Positions 27,657-35,635 of a stretch of 64,000 nt of DNA are shown one piece after another. The DNA is from Pararhizobium sp. IMCC3301 (GTDB lineage Bacteria; Pseudomonadota; Alphaproteobacteria; Rhizobiales; GCA-2746425), in assembly GCF_030758315.1 (NCBI RefSeq), contig NZ_CP132336.1, positions 1,302,001 through 1,366,000 of the forward strand, read 5' to 3'. Below the pieces are notes generated by a model. That model was not told the DNA's origin. It did not search any database and saw only the letters and a list, made by a program, of their open reading frames with translations. A program made the translations under genes and the position numbers. Within the stretch, counting starts at the first letter, position 1. Each line of letters begins with the position of its first letter.

Positions 27657-28172
27657 TTAACTGCCTTCATCCGGCAAGAGAAACGCGACCAGATCGGACA
27701 GATCTTCGTCCGACATTAGCCAGCGTGGCATGCGCGAACCAATTTCGCTGCCGTCCGGCCTTACCCCTTTGGTGATTGCTTCAGCCAAACTTTCGCGGGT
27801 GTATGAGGAATGGTCGTGACCATCACTATCGCCATGCTCACCCGTCAAGGCGGCTTCGGTAATCGCCGGAGCCACTGTCCAGTAAGTCGGGCGCAATCGA
27901 CCGCCCTGACGGTCAACTCCATGACAGGCAGCGCAGGAGCCACCACCCATCATCTGCATATGGCCCCCGCCTGTGGCGCGAATCGCCTCCCCGTTTGAAT
28001 TCATGCCGGTGAAGTACAATTGTTCGCCGTTGCTTCGGAATTGCGTCGGCCAATCGCCTCGGTCGGTCCTCGGTGTCAGCGAGAACTCGAGGCTCAACAG
28101 TGCGACGAGGCCCAAAGCGACGCTTCCGGCAACAATCAGGTTGCGGCGCTTTCGACCGCTCTCACTGATCAT
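27657..28172 (-). CDS. membrane-anchored monohaem cytochrome c
   Basis: This 171-residue protein has an N-terminal anchor helix (about 11-29), then a Met/His/Gly-rich patch GGGHMQMMGGG immediately before the haem motif CAACH (about residue 80). A His/Asp cluster GEHGDSDGHDHS (about 112-123) and a likely Met axial ligand in SRMPRWLM follow. It overlaps the DUF302 gene by 4 nt and is the last gene of the minus-strand cluster that starts at 30612. The Met- and His-rich patches suggest contact with copper as well as haem, which is inference. Confidence 0.82.
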   Translation of the reverse strand: MISESGRKRRNLIVAGSVALGLVALLSLEFSLTPRTDRGDWPTQFRSNGEQLYFTGMNSNGEAIRATGGGHMQMMGGGSCAACHGVDRQGGRLRPTYWTVAPAITEAALTGEHGDSDGHDHSSYTRESLAEAITKGVRPDGSEIGSRMPRWLMSDEDLSDLVAFLLPDEGS

Positions 28173-28555
28173 ATGGCTTCTACGGCCTTGCGCAGCAGAT
28201 CACGAACTTCGCCCGCAACACGTTTCAGTTCCGCATTGTCAATCGCCATCATCGAGGCTTGCGGATCAATAGCGGAAACTTCTACGCCAGCGTCAATCTC
28301 GCGCAGAATGACATTGCACGGCAACATTGCGCCTACTTTCGGCTCCAGGCCAATAGCCTCCCATGCCATCTTTGGATTACAGGCGCCCAGGATGAGATAT
28401 CCCGGCATGTCCTTGTCGATTTTCTTCTTCATCGTTGCCTTGACGTCGATCTCCGTCAGCACGCCAAAGCCGGCGTCGGCCAAAGCACTGCGGGTCCGGG
28501 CCTCGATGGCGTCCAATGTGGCATCTTTGAAAGTTCGGTCAATTGAGTAACTCAT
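28169..28555 (-). CDS. DUF302 domain protein
   Basis: This 128-residue protein begins MSYSIDRTFKDAT and contains the DUF302 pattern: GFGVLTEIDVKATMKKK, LGACNPKMAWEAI and LPCNVILRE. Two cysteines (in GACNP and LPCNV) are conserved-looking. No signal peptide is visible, so it is probably cytoplasmic. The family has no firmly established reaction; its genes often accompany copper, arsenic or sulfur redox genes. The start follows AAGGATATC, and 24 nt separate it from the upstream membrane peptide. Confidence 0.85.
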   Translation of the reverse strand: MSYSIDRTFKDATLDAIEARTRSALADAGFGVLTEIDVKATMKKKIDKDMPGYLILGACNPKMAWEAIGLEPKVGAMLPCNVILREIDAGVEVSAIDPQASMMAIDNAELKRVAGEVRDLLRKAVEAI

Positions 28556-28579
28556 CGGCAGATATCCTTCTTTATTGCG

Positions 28580-28693
28580 TTATTTCATCAGGGTTTTGAA
28601 CAACACAGCGATTCCTAAAATAACCAGCACGAGGATCAGGATCATCCAGATCCCTCCAAATCCCATTCCAAATCCCATATCAAATCCGTTCAT
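28580..28693 (-). CDS. 37-residue Met/Gly/Phe-rich membrane peptide
   Basis: A short frame begins at ATG 28693, with AAAGGAG upstream at good distance (an ATG at 28699 would be too close). The N-terminus MNGFDMGFGMGFGG is Met-rich and is followed by one strong membrane helix (WMILILVLVILGIAVLF) and KTLMK. It lies between two cytochrome genes on the same strand and 24 nt before the DUF302 gene. Similar tiny Met-rich single-helix proteins occur next to copper-handling and DUF302 genes. The function is unknown. Confidence 0.65.
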   Translation of the reverse strand: MNGFDMGFGMGFGGIWMILILVLVILGIAVLFKTLMK

Positions 28694-28893
28694 ATTCATT
28701 CTCCTTTACAGTTCTCACAAGCACGTGACTGTGGGTCCGAAGCGCAAATTCAATGCCGGATTCGATATATCCTACGGCAAGACTGTGGCGTTTGCCTGAC
28801 ATTGTGACCATACCTGAAACCAAAACCCCGCAACACTGAGATCGCGGAGCTTTGCAAGTCGGCACTCAACCGGAACAGCCAACCCGCCGCCCG

Positions 28894-29397
28894 TCAACCG
28901 TGATCATCATCCTCACCTTCTTCATGATGCTCTTCCTCACTTTCGTGATGCATCATGCCCTTGATCGCATCTGGGACATCCGCGTCAGAGAATTTCGCTT
29001 GCTCATCAGCATCATGAACGAAAGCGATAATAGCGGCCAGTTCCTCGCCATCCAGCTCGATCTGCCCGCCCATTTCATCCTCCTGCAGGGCCACCATGGC
29101 TCCGGCCCCGCGCCACATACGTGCGGCAAAATCGAACGGGTTCATCGGCATATCCATAAGCTCGGCATCCAGGCTCGGTGCGTCCTCGCCACCCACACCG
29201 TTGATCGCATGACAGACAACACAGCCCTTGGATGCGAACAGCTGTCGTCCTTTGGCAGCATCCATCTCCGGCATCATCAGACCTTCGGCCATCATCGCGT
29301 CGTCCGCACCCATCCCTGAACTGTGCTGCTGTGCGAGTACCGGCACTGCCACTGTAACAAAGAGCGCAGAGATCATCAGTTTCATCGGTATTTTCAT
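28894..29397 (-). CDS. periplasmic monohaem cytochrome c with acidic/His metal-binding tail
   Basis: This 167-residue protein has a signal peptide (residues 1-22, VLAQQH), a Met-rich region (about 29-46), the haem motif CVVCH near residue 59 and a C-terminal tail of about 18 residues made almost only of His, Glu and Asp (MMHHESEEEHHEEGEDDDHG). The tail is unusual for a small cytochrome and is a plausible divalent-metal (copper, nickel or zinc) binding sequence. The start follows AGGAGA. It is the second gene of the cluster. Confidence 0.85.
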   Translation of the reverse strand: MKIPMKLMISALFVTVAVPVLAQQHSSGMGADDAMMAEGLMMPEMDAAKGRQLFASKGCVVCHAINGVGGEDAPSLDAELMDMPMNPFDFAARMWRGAGAMVALQEDEMGGQIELDGEELAAIIAFVHDADEQAKFSDADVPDAIKGMMHHESEEEHHEEGEDDDHG

Positions 29398-29490
29398 CGG
29401 GGTCTCCTAATGTGTATTCGGTTTGGATTTGGAGTGCCTTGCGTCAAATCTCCACCCGCTACGATGGTCGCCGCACTGCTTCGCTTGCTG

Positions 29491-29526
29491 CATATCGCCA
29501 CTCACCATATGGGTTGTGGTGATATG
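29491..29526. other. imperfect hairpin between propeller and cytochrome genes
   Basis: CATATC-g-CCAC-tc-ACC (from 29491) pairs with GGT-t-GTGG-t-GATATG (to 29526) around the loop ATATG. It sits in the 150-nt gap between the beta-propeller stop and the next cytochrome start on the minus strand. It could stabilise or partly terminate the transcript; no T-run follows. Confidence 0.5.
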
Positions 29527-29547
29527 CAGGGTTATGGCGGTCCGGCT

Positions 29548-30612
29548 TCAGTTCATGACAACCATCTGATGGCCTACACTTTCAACGGCAAATTCGCCAA
29601 TTACACTCAGGTCTGATGCATCGAGAATCCAGACTTTCGGTTCCGCCCGCGACGAGACGAACAGACGTCCTGTTCCAGGCACATTGGTGAGGTGATAGGG
29701 CTCCGGAGCAAGCGAGACAGTTGAAATGGAACTCCCCGCAAGGTCAATCACCACAACCTTGTCTTCGCCGCGTCCAGCTACAATCAGCTGAGTGCGGTCT
29801 TCTGTCAGCTCGATCCCGTGGATCTCGCCGCCAATCTCGAAACTGCGGCTCGTTTCACCACTTTCCAGCGCCAGTTCAAGCACCTGCCCGTCATCGGAAT
29901 CCGCGACGTAAAGCGTTCCCGACACGGAATCGAGAACCAGATGCTCCGGTGCCAGGCCGGCGAACAGATTACGACGCACGATTTGCCGTTCCAGATCAAC
30001 CTCGCTGACGGTGCCATTACCTGCGTTCGAGACATAAACTATGCCCGGATCTGTGCCGAATACAGCATAGTTGGGCATTGAACCGGTCGCAACCCACCCG
30101 GTCATCGCCATCGTCTTCAGATCGATCACAGAAATTCCATCACCCGATGGATGCGTCGCCACTGCGAACCGGCCATCCGGAGACACCGCAGTGTGGTGCA
30201 CGGCACCTGGCACCTCGATGCGGCGCAGAATTTCGCCGGTTTCGGCATCGAGAATGCTGAGCAGGCTCAAGCCAGCCCCTGCCGGTCCCATTGGCTTGGC
30301 AGCCGGAGCATGATGCCCGGCATGTTCATCCGCCGTCACGCCTTCGGGTAGCGATGTTTCGGCAATATCTTCACGATCAACCTCCGCATAGCTGCCCGCG
30401 ACCAGCACAGGCACGCCCGGCGCGCCGGCAAGACCGTGTACCGCTTCCAATCCCTCAATCCGGTTGATCATGTCACCCGTGGTGGCATTCACCATCAGGA
30501 TGGAATTCGCGCTTCCTTCCGGCACAAAAACCGTTTGTGCAAAAGCCACACTGCCCGTCAGCACAAGGGCCGAAGCCAGTGACAGGCTCTTCGTAAAACC
30601 GATGATACCCAT
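29548..30612 (-). CDS. periplasmic YncE/YVTN-type beta-propeller protein
   Basis: This 354-residue protein has a signal peptide ending near residue 25 (VAFAQT). About six or seven repeats of the form VSPDGRFAVATHPSGDGISVIDLKT, IVYVSNAGNGTVSEVDL and TLYVADSDDGQVLEL are typical of the YVTN/YncE beta-propeller class. A His-rich insert (DEHAGHHAPAAKP) lies near residue 97. The start ATG follows GAGGAG. It is the first gene after the FNR-like box at 30770-30783. It may be a scaffold or metal/cofactor-binding protein; no enzymatic motif is visible. Confidence 0.85.
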   Translation of the reverse strand: MGIIGFTKSLSLASALVLTGSVAFAQTVFVPEGSANSILMVNATTGDMINRIEGLEAVHGLAGAPGVPVLVAGSYAEVDREDIAETSLPEGVTADEHAGHHAPAAKPMGPAGAGLSLLSILDAETGEILRRIEVPGAVHHTAVSPDGRFAVATHPSGDGISVIDLKTMAMTGWVATGSMPNYAVFGTDPGIVYVSNAGNGTVSEVDLERQIVRRNLFAGLAPEHLVLDSVSGTLYVADSDDGQVLELALESGETSRSFEIGGEIHGIELTEDRTQLIVAGRGEDKVVVIDLAGSSISTVSLAPEPYHLTNVPGTGRLFVSSRAEPKVWILDASDLSVIGEFAVESVGHQMVVMN

Positions 30613-30990
30613 AATATCTCCTCATTCGCTCGACCGTCAGGCGGTCAGGAAGATGTCCGCAATCAGATTCTGGCCGGGATATCGGCCGGATTATTGCTTT
30701 GCGCGCCGGCTGCTCTGCGGCCGGAACCTTACGACGATGTGCACCCTAGCGGCAAACGCCAAGGGGGCATTGACCCAGATCAAGCCGCAAAACTTTACGC
30801 CGATCAGACCGGTTACGGCCGTTACTCAGACGGGTTACACCGCTCGCGAGAGTTCGGCACCTTCCAGGACAGGACGCGGTGAGTGGGATGGAGAGAGCCG
30901 TCTGGCTTGTTGGATTGCAGGTTCACCCTGTGCGGATGCGCTGTTCAATGCAAACGTCACTGCAATGCGGCTCCGCCTGCGCCCTATGCA
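30613..30990. other. 378-nt intergenic region upstream of the propeller-cytochrome cluster
   Basis: This gap lies between the propeller gene and the 3' end of the RimK-like gene. I find no convincing coding sequence; open frames here lack a ribosome binding site and family resemblance. The only clear element is the FNR/FixK-type palindrome described separately. Confidence 0.6.
30770..30783 (-). promoter_or_regulatory. FNR/FixK-type binding site
   Basis: On the minus strand the sequence is TTGAT-CTGG-GTCAA, one base away from the symmetric anaerobox TTGAT-N4-ATCAA. A TAGGGT hexamer starts 22 nt after the box, at the spacing expected of a class II FNR promoter (box centred at about -41.5). It would drive the minus-strand cluster starting at 30612, predicting low-oxygen or nitric-oxide control. 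The only other gene reachable is on the same strand upstream, so the assignment is unambiguous in direction. Confidence 0.7.
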
Positions 30991-32445
30991 TCACGCGTCG
31001 ATACGTTCGATGAACCAGTTGGTCAGTCTGATCCAGACCTCGTCCTTTTCATCGGCATCTTCACAGCCATGATTGAGGTTCGGATTATCATTGATTTCGA
31101 TGACGAAAAACTGGTCTTTAACCTGTTTGATATCCACGCCATAGAAGCCATCGCCGATGAGCCGAGTTGCCCTGGTCGCTACATCCAGCAACTCCGATGG
31201 CGCCGATGCAAGCGAGACCGGCCGGTAGCCGCCTTCAAGCGGCGCATGGCTGCCATTATGTTTGACGATCTGCCAGTGTTTGGGCGCCATGAGATACTGT
31301 GTCACGAACAGTGGTTGGCCACCCAGCACACCGACCCGCCAGTCAAAATCGGTCGGCATGTAGGTCTGGCAGATCAGAAGATCGCTATCCTTCAGCCAGT
31401 TGGTCGCCAGCTTGCGAAGCCCGGCTATGTCGACCGCCTTCTCAACGCCTTTTGAAAACGAACCATCTGGTATTTTCACAACCATGGGAAAGCCGATCAC
31501 CTCGGCGGCCCGCTGACATTCATCAAAACTCGATACGATAATCGATTGCGGCATGGCAATCGACGCTGCATCCAGCAATTCGTGCAGATACACTTTGTTG
31601 GTGCAGCGGATCATCGAAACCGGATCATCGATCACCGGCATGCCCTCCTGAAGCGCACGCCGCGCAAACCGGTAAGTGTGGTTGGAGATGGAAGTGGTTT
31701 CGCGAATGAACAGGGCATCGTAATTCGCCAGTTTAGGCAGATCGCGCCGCGAAACCGGCTCCACTTCAACCCCCATTTTCGCAGCAATCCGCGCCCAGTG
31801 TTTCAGCGAGGCAATGGAAGAAGGCGGCAGAACTTCATCAGGATCGCACAGGGTGGCAATTGAATATTTGGCGGCTGTTTTCGGTTTGCTTTCGTTCCAG
31901 TTGCGCGAAGTGTGAGTATCCATCGCCGCCAGAAAGCGGGGCCGCTCCTGCGGCGTCAGCTTGTGAAACGGCACCATCTGGATTTTTGCAATCGAGACCC
32001 GGTTACCGGGTTTCACTGCAAGCTTTAATATGGGGGCGCGAAACCAGTCGAACAGCAATTTGCCGAACCGCGCGAGACGCTCATCGCTCGAACCGCCAAA
32101 GAAAAAACTGAGACTGTCTTCCGACAGGTCCTGCGTGCCGCTCAGACACTTGTTCAACATATCTTCCAGTTCAGGAAGGGCGTGATCATAGAGCTGGCGC
32201 TCCGACAGATCGATCATGGTTTCGACTGAGGGAATGATGCGGTGCGCACGTGCATTGGCCAGCAGTGAGGCGTAATAGCCGCGCTTTTTATAGGCATATG
32301 AAGCCGACAGATTGATGATGTTCGGTCTGGTATTCCTGAACAGATCCGGGGCCGCCAGATATTCCTTTGTGGTAATGACCTTGTGCGGAGTTTCCGTGTT
32401 GGAAATGTGGGTATGCTGACCGACGAGAATAACCCAGATGGACAT
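30991..32445 (-). CDS. RimK-like ATP-grasp ligase with N-terminal RLAN domain
   Basis: This 484-residue protein has an N-terminal RLAN-like part (about residues 1-190; FRNTRPNIINLSASYAYKKRGYYASLLA) and a C-terminal ATP-grasp domain with FPMVVKIPDGSFSKGV (phosphate-binding loop), CQTYMPTDFDWRVGVLGG and VIEINDNPNL (metal-binding Glu/Asn). Such proteins are predicted to add an amino acid through an amide bond to a protein or small molecule. The upstream GNAT gene belongs to the usual neighbourhood of this family. The substrate is unknown. Confidence 0.85.
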   Translation of the reverse strand: MSIWVILVGQHTHISNTETPHKVITTKEYLAAPDLFRNTRPNIINLSASYAYKKRGYYASLLANARAHRIIPSVETMIDLSERQLYDHALPELEDMLNKCLSGTQDLSEDSLSFFFGGSSDERLARFGKLLFDWFRAPILKLAVKPGNRVSIAKIQMVPFHKLTPQERPRFLAAMDTHTSRNWNESKPKTAAKYSIATLCDPDEVLPPSSIASLKHWARIAAKMGVEVEPVSRRDLPKLANYDALFIRETTSISNHTYRFARRALQEGMPVIDDPVSMIRCTNKVYLHELLDAASIAMPQSIIVSSFDECQRAAEVIGFPMVVKIPDGSFSKGVEKAVDIAGLRKLATNWLKDSDLLICQTYMPTDFDWRVGVLGGQPLFVTQYLMAPKHWQIVKHNGSHAPLEGGYRPVSLASAPSELLDVATRATRLIGDGFYGVDIKQVKDQFFVIEINDNPNLNHGCEDADEKDEVWIRLTNWFIERIDA

Positions 32446-32518
32446 TTAAATCTCGAGTTCCTTTCTGGAAAAACGCGGTATTTCCGCGCTCAGATTCGCT
32501 TTTTGTAGTGTTTTGAAA

Positions 32519-33040
32519 TCACAAAGCTGCAGAGCTTGTATCATCCACCAACGGCAGAACCGGTGCAGCCAGCGGATTTGTCCGGATGTTTTTTTCAAAT
32601 CTCAGTGCTGTTCCGCCATCGCCATAATAACGCTCGTATCTGCCAATCGGCTGATATCCGCAATTTTTGTAAAGTGCTATCGCAAAAACGTTTTTTTCGT
32701 GAACTTCGAGACGTAAAATCACGCGCCCCCGCCGCAGGGTTTCAGTTTCGGCTTCCGCCAGAAGTCTTTTTCCCAGTCCAAGGCCGATAGCGGTCTGATC
32801 GACGGCGAGTGAATATAACCGCGCAACCCTGGTTTTACGTCTGAAAAGAACCAGGGCATAGCCGAGGATTTCACCGTCAGCCTCCGCGACAATGACATAA
32901 GCCGTCTCGCTGGCAATCAGCGCACGAAACGAGCGGTTGGAAATACGGTCCGTAGCAAAACCGCCGGATTCAATCTCAGCCAGACGTAAGAGATCGCCCG
33001 GACCGGCAGGCCTCAGAATGAGTTTAAGCAGCACCGACAT
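32519..33040 (-). CDS. GNAT-family N-acetyltransferase
   Basis: This 173-residue protein contains the acetyl-CoA site region RLYSLAVDQTAIGLGLGKRLLAEAE and the C-terminal LEVHEKNVFAIALYKNCGYQ of the GNAT fold. ATG 33040 (MSVLLKL) is the likely start; an ATG 6 nt upstream is possible. In related RimK-type loci the GNAT domain is often fused to a C39-like peptidase; here the protein ends after about 173 residues and the following 73 nt to the RimK-like gene leave no room for that domain. Acceptor unknown. Confidence 0.85.
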   Translation of the reverse strand: MSVLLKLILRPAGPGDLLRLAEIESGGFATDRISNRSFRALIASETAYVIVAEADGEILGYALVLFRRKTRVARLYSLAVDQTAIGLGLGKRLLAEAETETLRRGRVILRLEVHEKNVFAIALYKNCGYQPIGRYERYYGDGGTALRFEKNIRTNPLAAPVLPLVDDTSSAAL

Positions 33041-33227
33041 GCACAATCACAATTGTCAAAACAGGTGTCAGAATGCGGATCGGTATCCGCCATCAGTGGC
33101 ACCGGGAGAAAAATAAGGCGCTTCCCCTGCAATGTAAATAAACCTATGAAGAATGATCGCCCAGCCCAAAAGGCCAATGGCCAGGTCACCCCGGCCACCG
33201 GCTGTGTCACGCGAATGCGTCAATGCC

Positions 33228-34832
33228 TCAATTCGTCGCCACCTTGCTGATGCGGCCATCCTTGTAGGGCGTATAGGGCTGATTATCCGCCAGGTAATCC
33301 GCCAGAACATCTTCAAGGCCGGGGCCGAAATCATAGGCTTTCATGCCGGCAGTTTCAAAAATGCTGTAGCCGTCACCGCCGCTGCGCATGAAATTGTTCG
33401 ACACGACGCCATAGGTCTTGTCCGGGTCAAGCGCAGTCCACGCACCGTTTTCCATGACTTCAACCGATTTGATGCGGCCTTCATTCGGGGCCGTGGACGG
33501 ATCCCAGCTGAATTTCAGACCTGCCACCTGAGGAAAGCGGCCTTTCACTTCTTCCACCTGACTGACACCGTTTTCCAGCGCCGCCAGCACATCGGCGCCT
33601 TTCAGCTGGAAGGTGGACAGCGTGTTCTGGAACGGCAGCACGGTCAGCACTTCGCCCATCGTTACCGGTCCACCATCAATCGACGCGCGCAGGCCGCCGG
33701 AATTGGTAATCGCAATCTGAATGCCCTGATCGGCAACCCGGCCAAGCATCGCATCGGCCACCAGATTGCCCATCTCGCATTCTTCAACACGGCACACCGC
33801 CCGGTCGCCTTCAATCAGGCCGACGGTTTCAGACACCACCTTGTTGCGGATTTCCTCCAGCGGCTTGGCAAGCTCTGCGATGCGCTGCTTGGTAGCGCTG
33901 TCCTCGACAACTTCACCATCCATGACAATTGGCTCGCCACTGGCTTTTGTGACAACGCCATTGTCATCGAATGTCACATCCAGTGCGCCAAGATATTTGC
34001 CATAGGCATAGGCCTGAACCACGGCTGTCAGCGAGCCATCCGGACCGGTGACCATGGTCGGATACGGGCCGGAGGCCTTATCTGAGCTGCTGGACAGGTA
34101 GGTATGGGAATGACCGCCAACAATCACGTCAATTCCGGCCACCTTGCTGGCCACATCCTGATCCACCAGATAACCGGAATGGGACAGGACAATGATCTTG
34201 TTCACCCCCTGCGCTTCCAGCGCGGCCACTTCGCGGGCGACGGATGCGGCCGGATCGGCAAACTTCACATTCTTGCCCGGAGAGGACAGTTCGCCTGCAT
34301 CAACCGGCGTCAGGCCGATCAGGCCGATTTTCTCGCCACCGCGCTCAATTACCGTAGATGGCATCAGCTTGCCGGCCAATTCCGGTTCAGCCGAGACATC
34401 GGCATTCGACATCAGGACCGGAAATCCCACTGTTGCCATGAAACCGGCCAAAGTTTCCGGCCCGTCATCAAACTCGTGGTTGCCGACAGTCATGCCGTCA
34501 TAGCCGAGCTTGTTCATCATTTCGGCGGCAACTTTGCCCTTGTAATAGGTATAGAACAGCGAGCCTTGGAACTGGTCACCGCCATCCACCAGAATGGTGT
34601 TGTTACTCATGCCGCGGGCTTTTTCCACTGCAGTTACAAGGCGCGAATAGCTGCCAAAGCATTTACCTTCATCATTGTCTTCCGCGCTGCAGCCGGAATC
34701 ATATTTGCTGATCGATTCAACGCGGGAGTGCATATCATTGGTGTGCAACACGGTCAGGGAAAATTCCGCCTGCGCCATGCCGCTAAGGGCCAGCACGCTG
34801 GCCGCTGTGAGACTGAATAGGGTTTTCATCAA
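33228..34832 (-). CDS. periplasmic 5'-nucleotidase / UDP-sugar hydrolase family protein
   Basis: This 534-residue protein has a signal peptide (residues 1-22). The two-metal phosphoesterase motifs are all present: LHTNDMHSR, VDGGDQFQG, GNHEFDDG, VLSHSGYL and GGHSHTYL. The C-terminal nucleotide-binding domain shows ITNSGGLRASIDGG and VVSNNFMRSGGDGYSIF. It dephosphorylates nucleotides or UDP-sugars in the periplasm to salvage nucleosides and phosphate. It is related by fold to SoxB elsewhere in the window but lacks its Tat leader. Gene stands alone with a 272-nt upstream gap. Confidence 0.92.
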   Translation of the reverse strand: MMKTLFSLTAASVLALSGMAQAEFSLTVLHTNDMHSRVESISKYDSGCSAEDNDEGKCFGSYSRLVTAVEKARGMSNNTILVDGGDQFQGSLFYTYYKGKVAAEMMNKLGYDGMTVGNHEFDDGPETLAGFMATVGFPVLMSNADVSAEPELAGKLMPSTVIERGGEKIGLIGLTPVDAGELSSPGKNVKFADPAASVAREVAALEAQGVNKIIVLSHSGYLVDQDVASKVAGIDVIVGGHSHTYLSSSSDKASGPYPTMVTGPDGSLTAVVQAYAYGKYLGALDVTFDDNGVVTKASGEPIVMDGEVVEDSATKQRIAELAKPLEEIRNKVVSETVGLIEGDRAVCRVEECEMGNLVADAMLGRVADQGIQIAITNSGGLRASIDGGPVTMGEVLTVLPFQNTLSTFQLKGADVLAALENGVSQVEEVKGRFPQVAGLKFSWDPSTAPNEGRIKSVEVMENGAWTALDPDKTYGVVSNNFMRSGGDGYSIFETAGMKAYDFGPGLEDVLADYLADNQPYTPYKDGRISKVATN

Positions 34833-35104
34833 ATCACTCCTTCAATGGGACAGAATCAAGATCGACCGAAAATCAGACCGGCAATTGTATCGGCTCCCGG
34901 ATACCACAGCCCCCGATACCACAACCTTGTGCCACAGCATCAGCAAAGCTTTATGACAAAACCATAGTCCACAAATCCAAAGCCTGTGAAGAGGCTTCTT
35001 CGCTATCCGCCCGCCATCGCGCGCGGCCAGGCCGTTACCGGCCCTTGCGAAACACACTGAAACAACGTCATGATGGCAATGCAGATCAGGGGACGGGGGG
35101 CAAC

Positions 35105-35635
35105 ATGACACACAAGCCACGGGCAATCCGGCGCGTACTCGACAGCCTGTATACCGGGGCCGGCATTGTTGCCGCGCTCTGTCTGTTGATGATCCTGCTG
35201 ATCATTGTCGCTCAGATGATTGCACGCTGGACCGGCACCCCGTTTCCCGGCTCGTCGCAATATGCCGGTTATTTTATGGCCGCCTCTTCCTTTCTGGCCT
35301 TTGCCTATGCCCTCAACAGGGGGGCTCATATTCGCGTCAGCCTGTTTCTCGGCGCCCTTGGGCGCTATCGCTTCTGGGGTGAATTATGGTGCATGGTGAT
35401 TGCCAGCGCCACCACATCCTATCTGGCGTTTTACGCCATTCGAGGCGTTACCCTGTCGCTCAAATTCAGCGATATCAGCCAGGGCCAGGATGCCACGCCA
35501 CTTTGGATACCGCAAAGCGTAGTCGCCCTGGGCGCCGTCCTGCTGGCGGTCTGCTTCCTTGACAATCTGGTGACGCTGATCCTCACGCGGAACGATAATA
35601 TAAGTGCCGAAGCGCTGGTTGGTGATGAGATCTGA
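35105..35635 (+). CDS. TRAP transporter small permease, DctQ family
   Basis: This 176-residue protein has four hydrophobic helices and a central DctQ-like segment SSQYAGYFMAASSFLAFAYALNRGAHIRVSL. I chose ATG 35105, which starts with a positively charged cytoplasmic end (MTHKPRAIRR). It overlaps the large permease gene by one base (TGATG). No binding-protein gene precedes it. Confidence 0.87.
   Translation: MTHKPRAIRRVLDSLYTGAGIVAALCLLMILLIIVAQMIARWTGTPFPGSSQYAGYFMAASSFLAFAYALNRGAHIRVSLFLGALGRYRFWGELWCMVIASATTSYLAFYAIRGVTLSLKFSDISQGQDATPLWIPQSVVALGAVLLAVCFLDNLVTLILTRNDNISAEALVGDEI

Noticed and set aside
28680-28865. 61-codon minus-strand frame upstream of the Met-rich peptide
   Set aside because: No ribosome binding site and composition unlike neighbouring genes; it overlaps the better supported 37-residue frame.
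30464-31072. 202-codon plus-strand frame
   Set aside because: It crosses the propeller gene start and the intergenic region; no recognisable domain, no ribosome binding site.
33041-33227. Short frames between the GNAT and nucleotidase genes
   Set aside because: None has a ribosome binding site or family resemblance; the 187-nt gap looks non-coding.
34833-35104. Imperfect GATACCACA repeats in the gap before the TRAP genes
   Set aside because: Only two short copies about 15 nt apart; likely chance in a non-coding gap.
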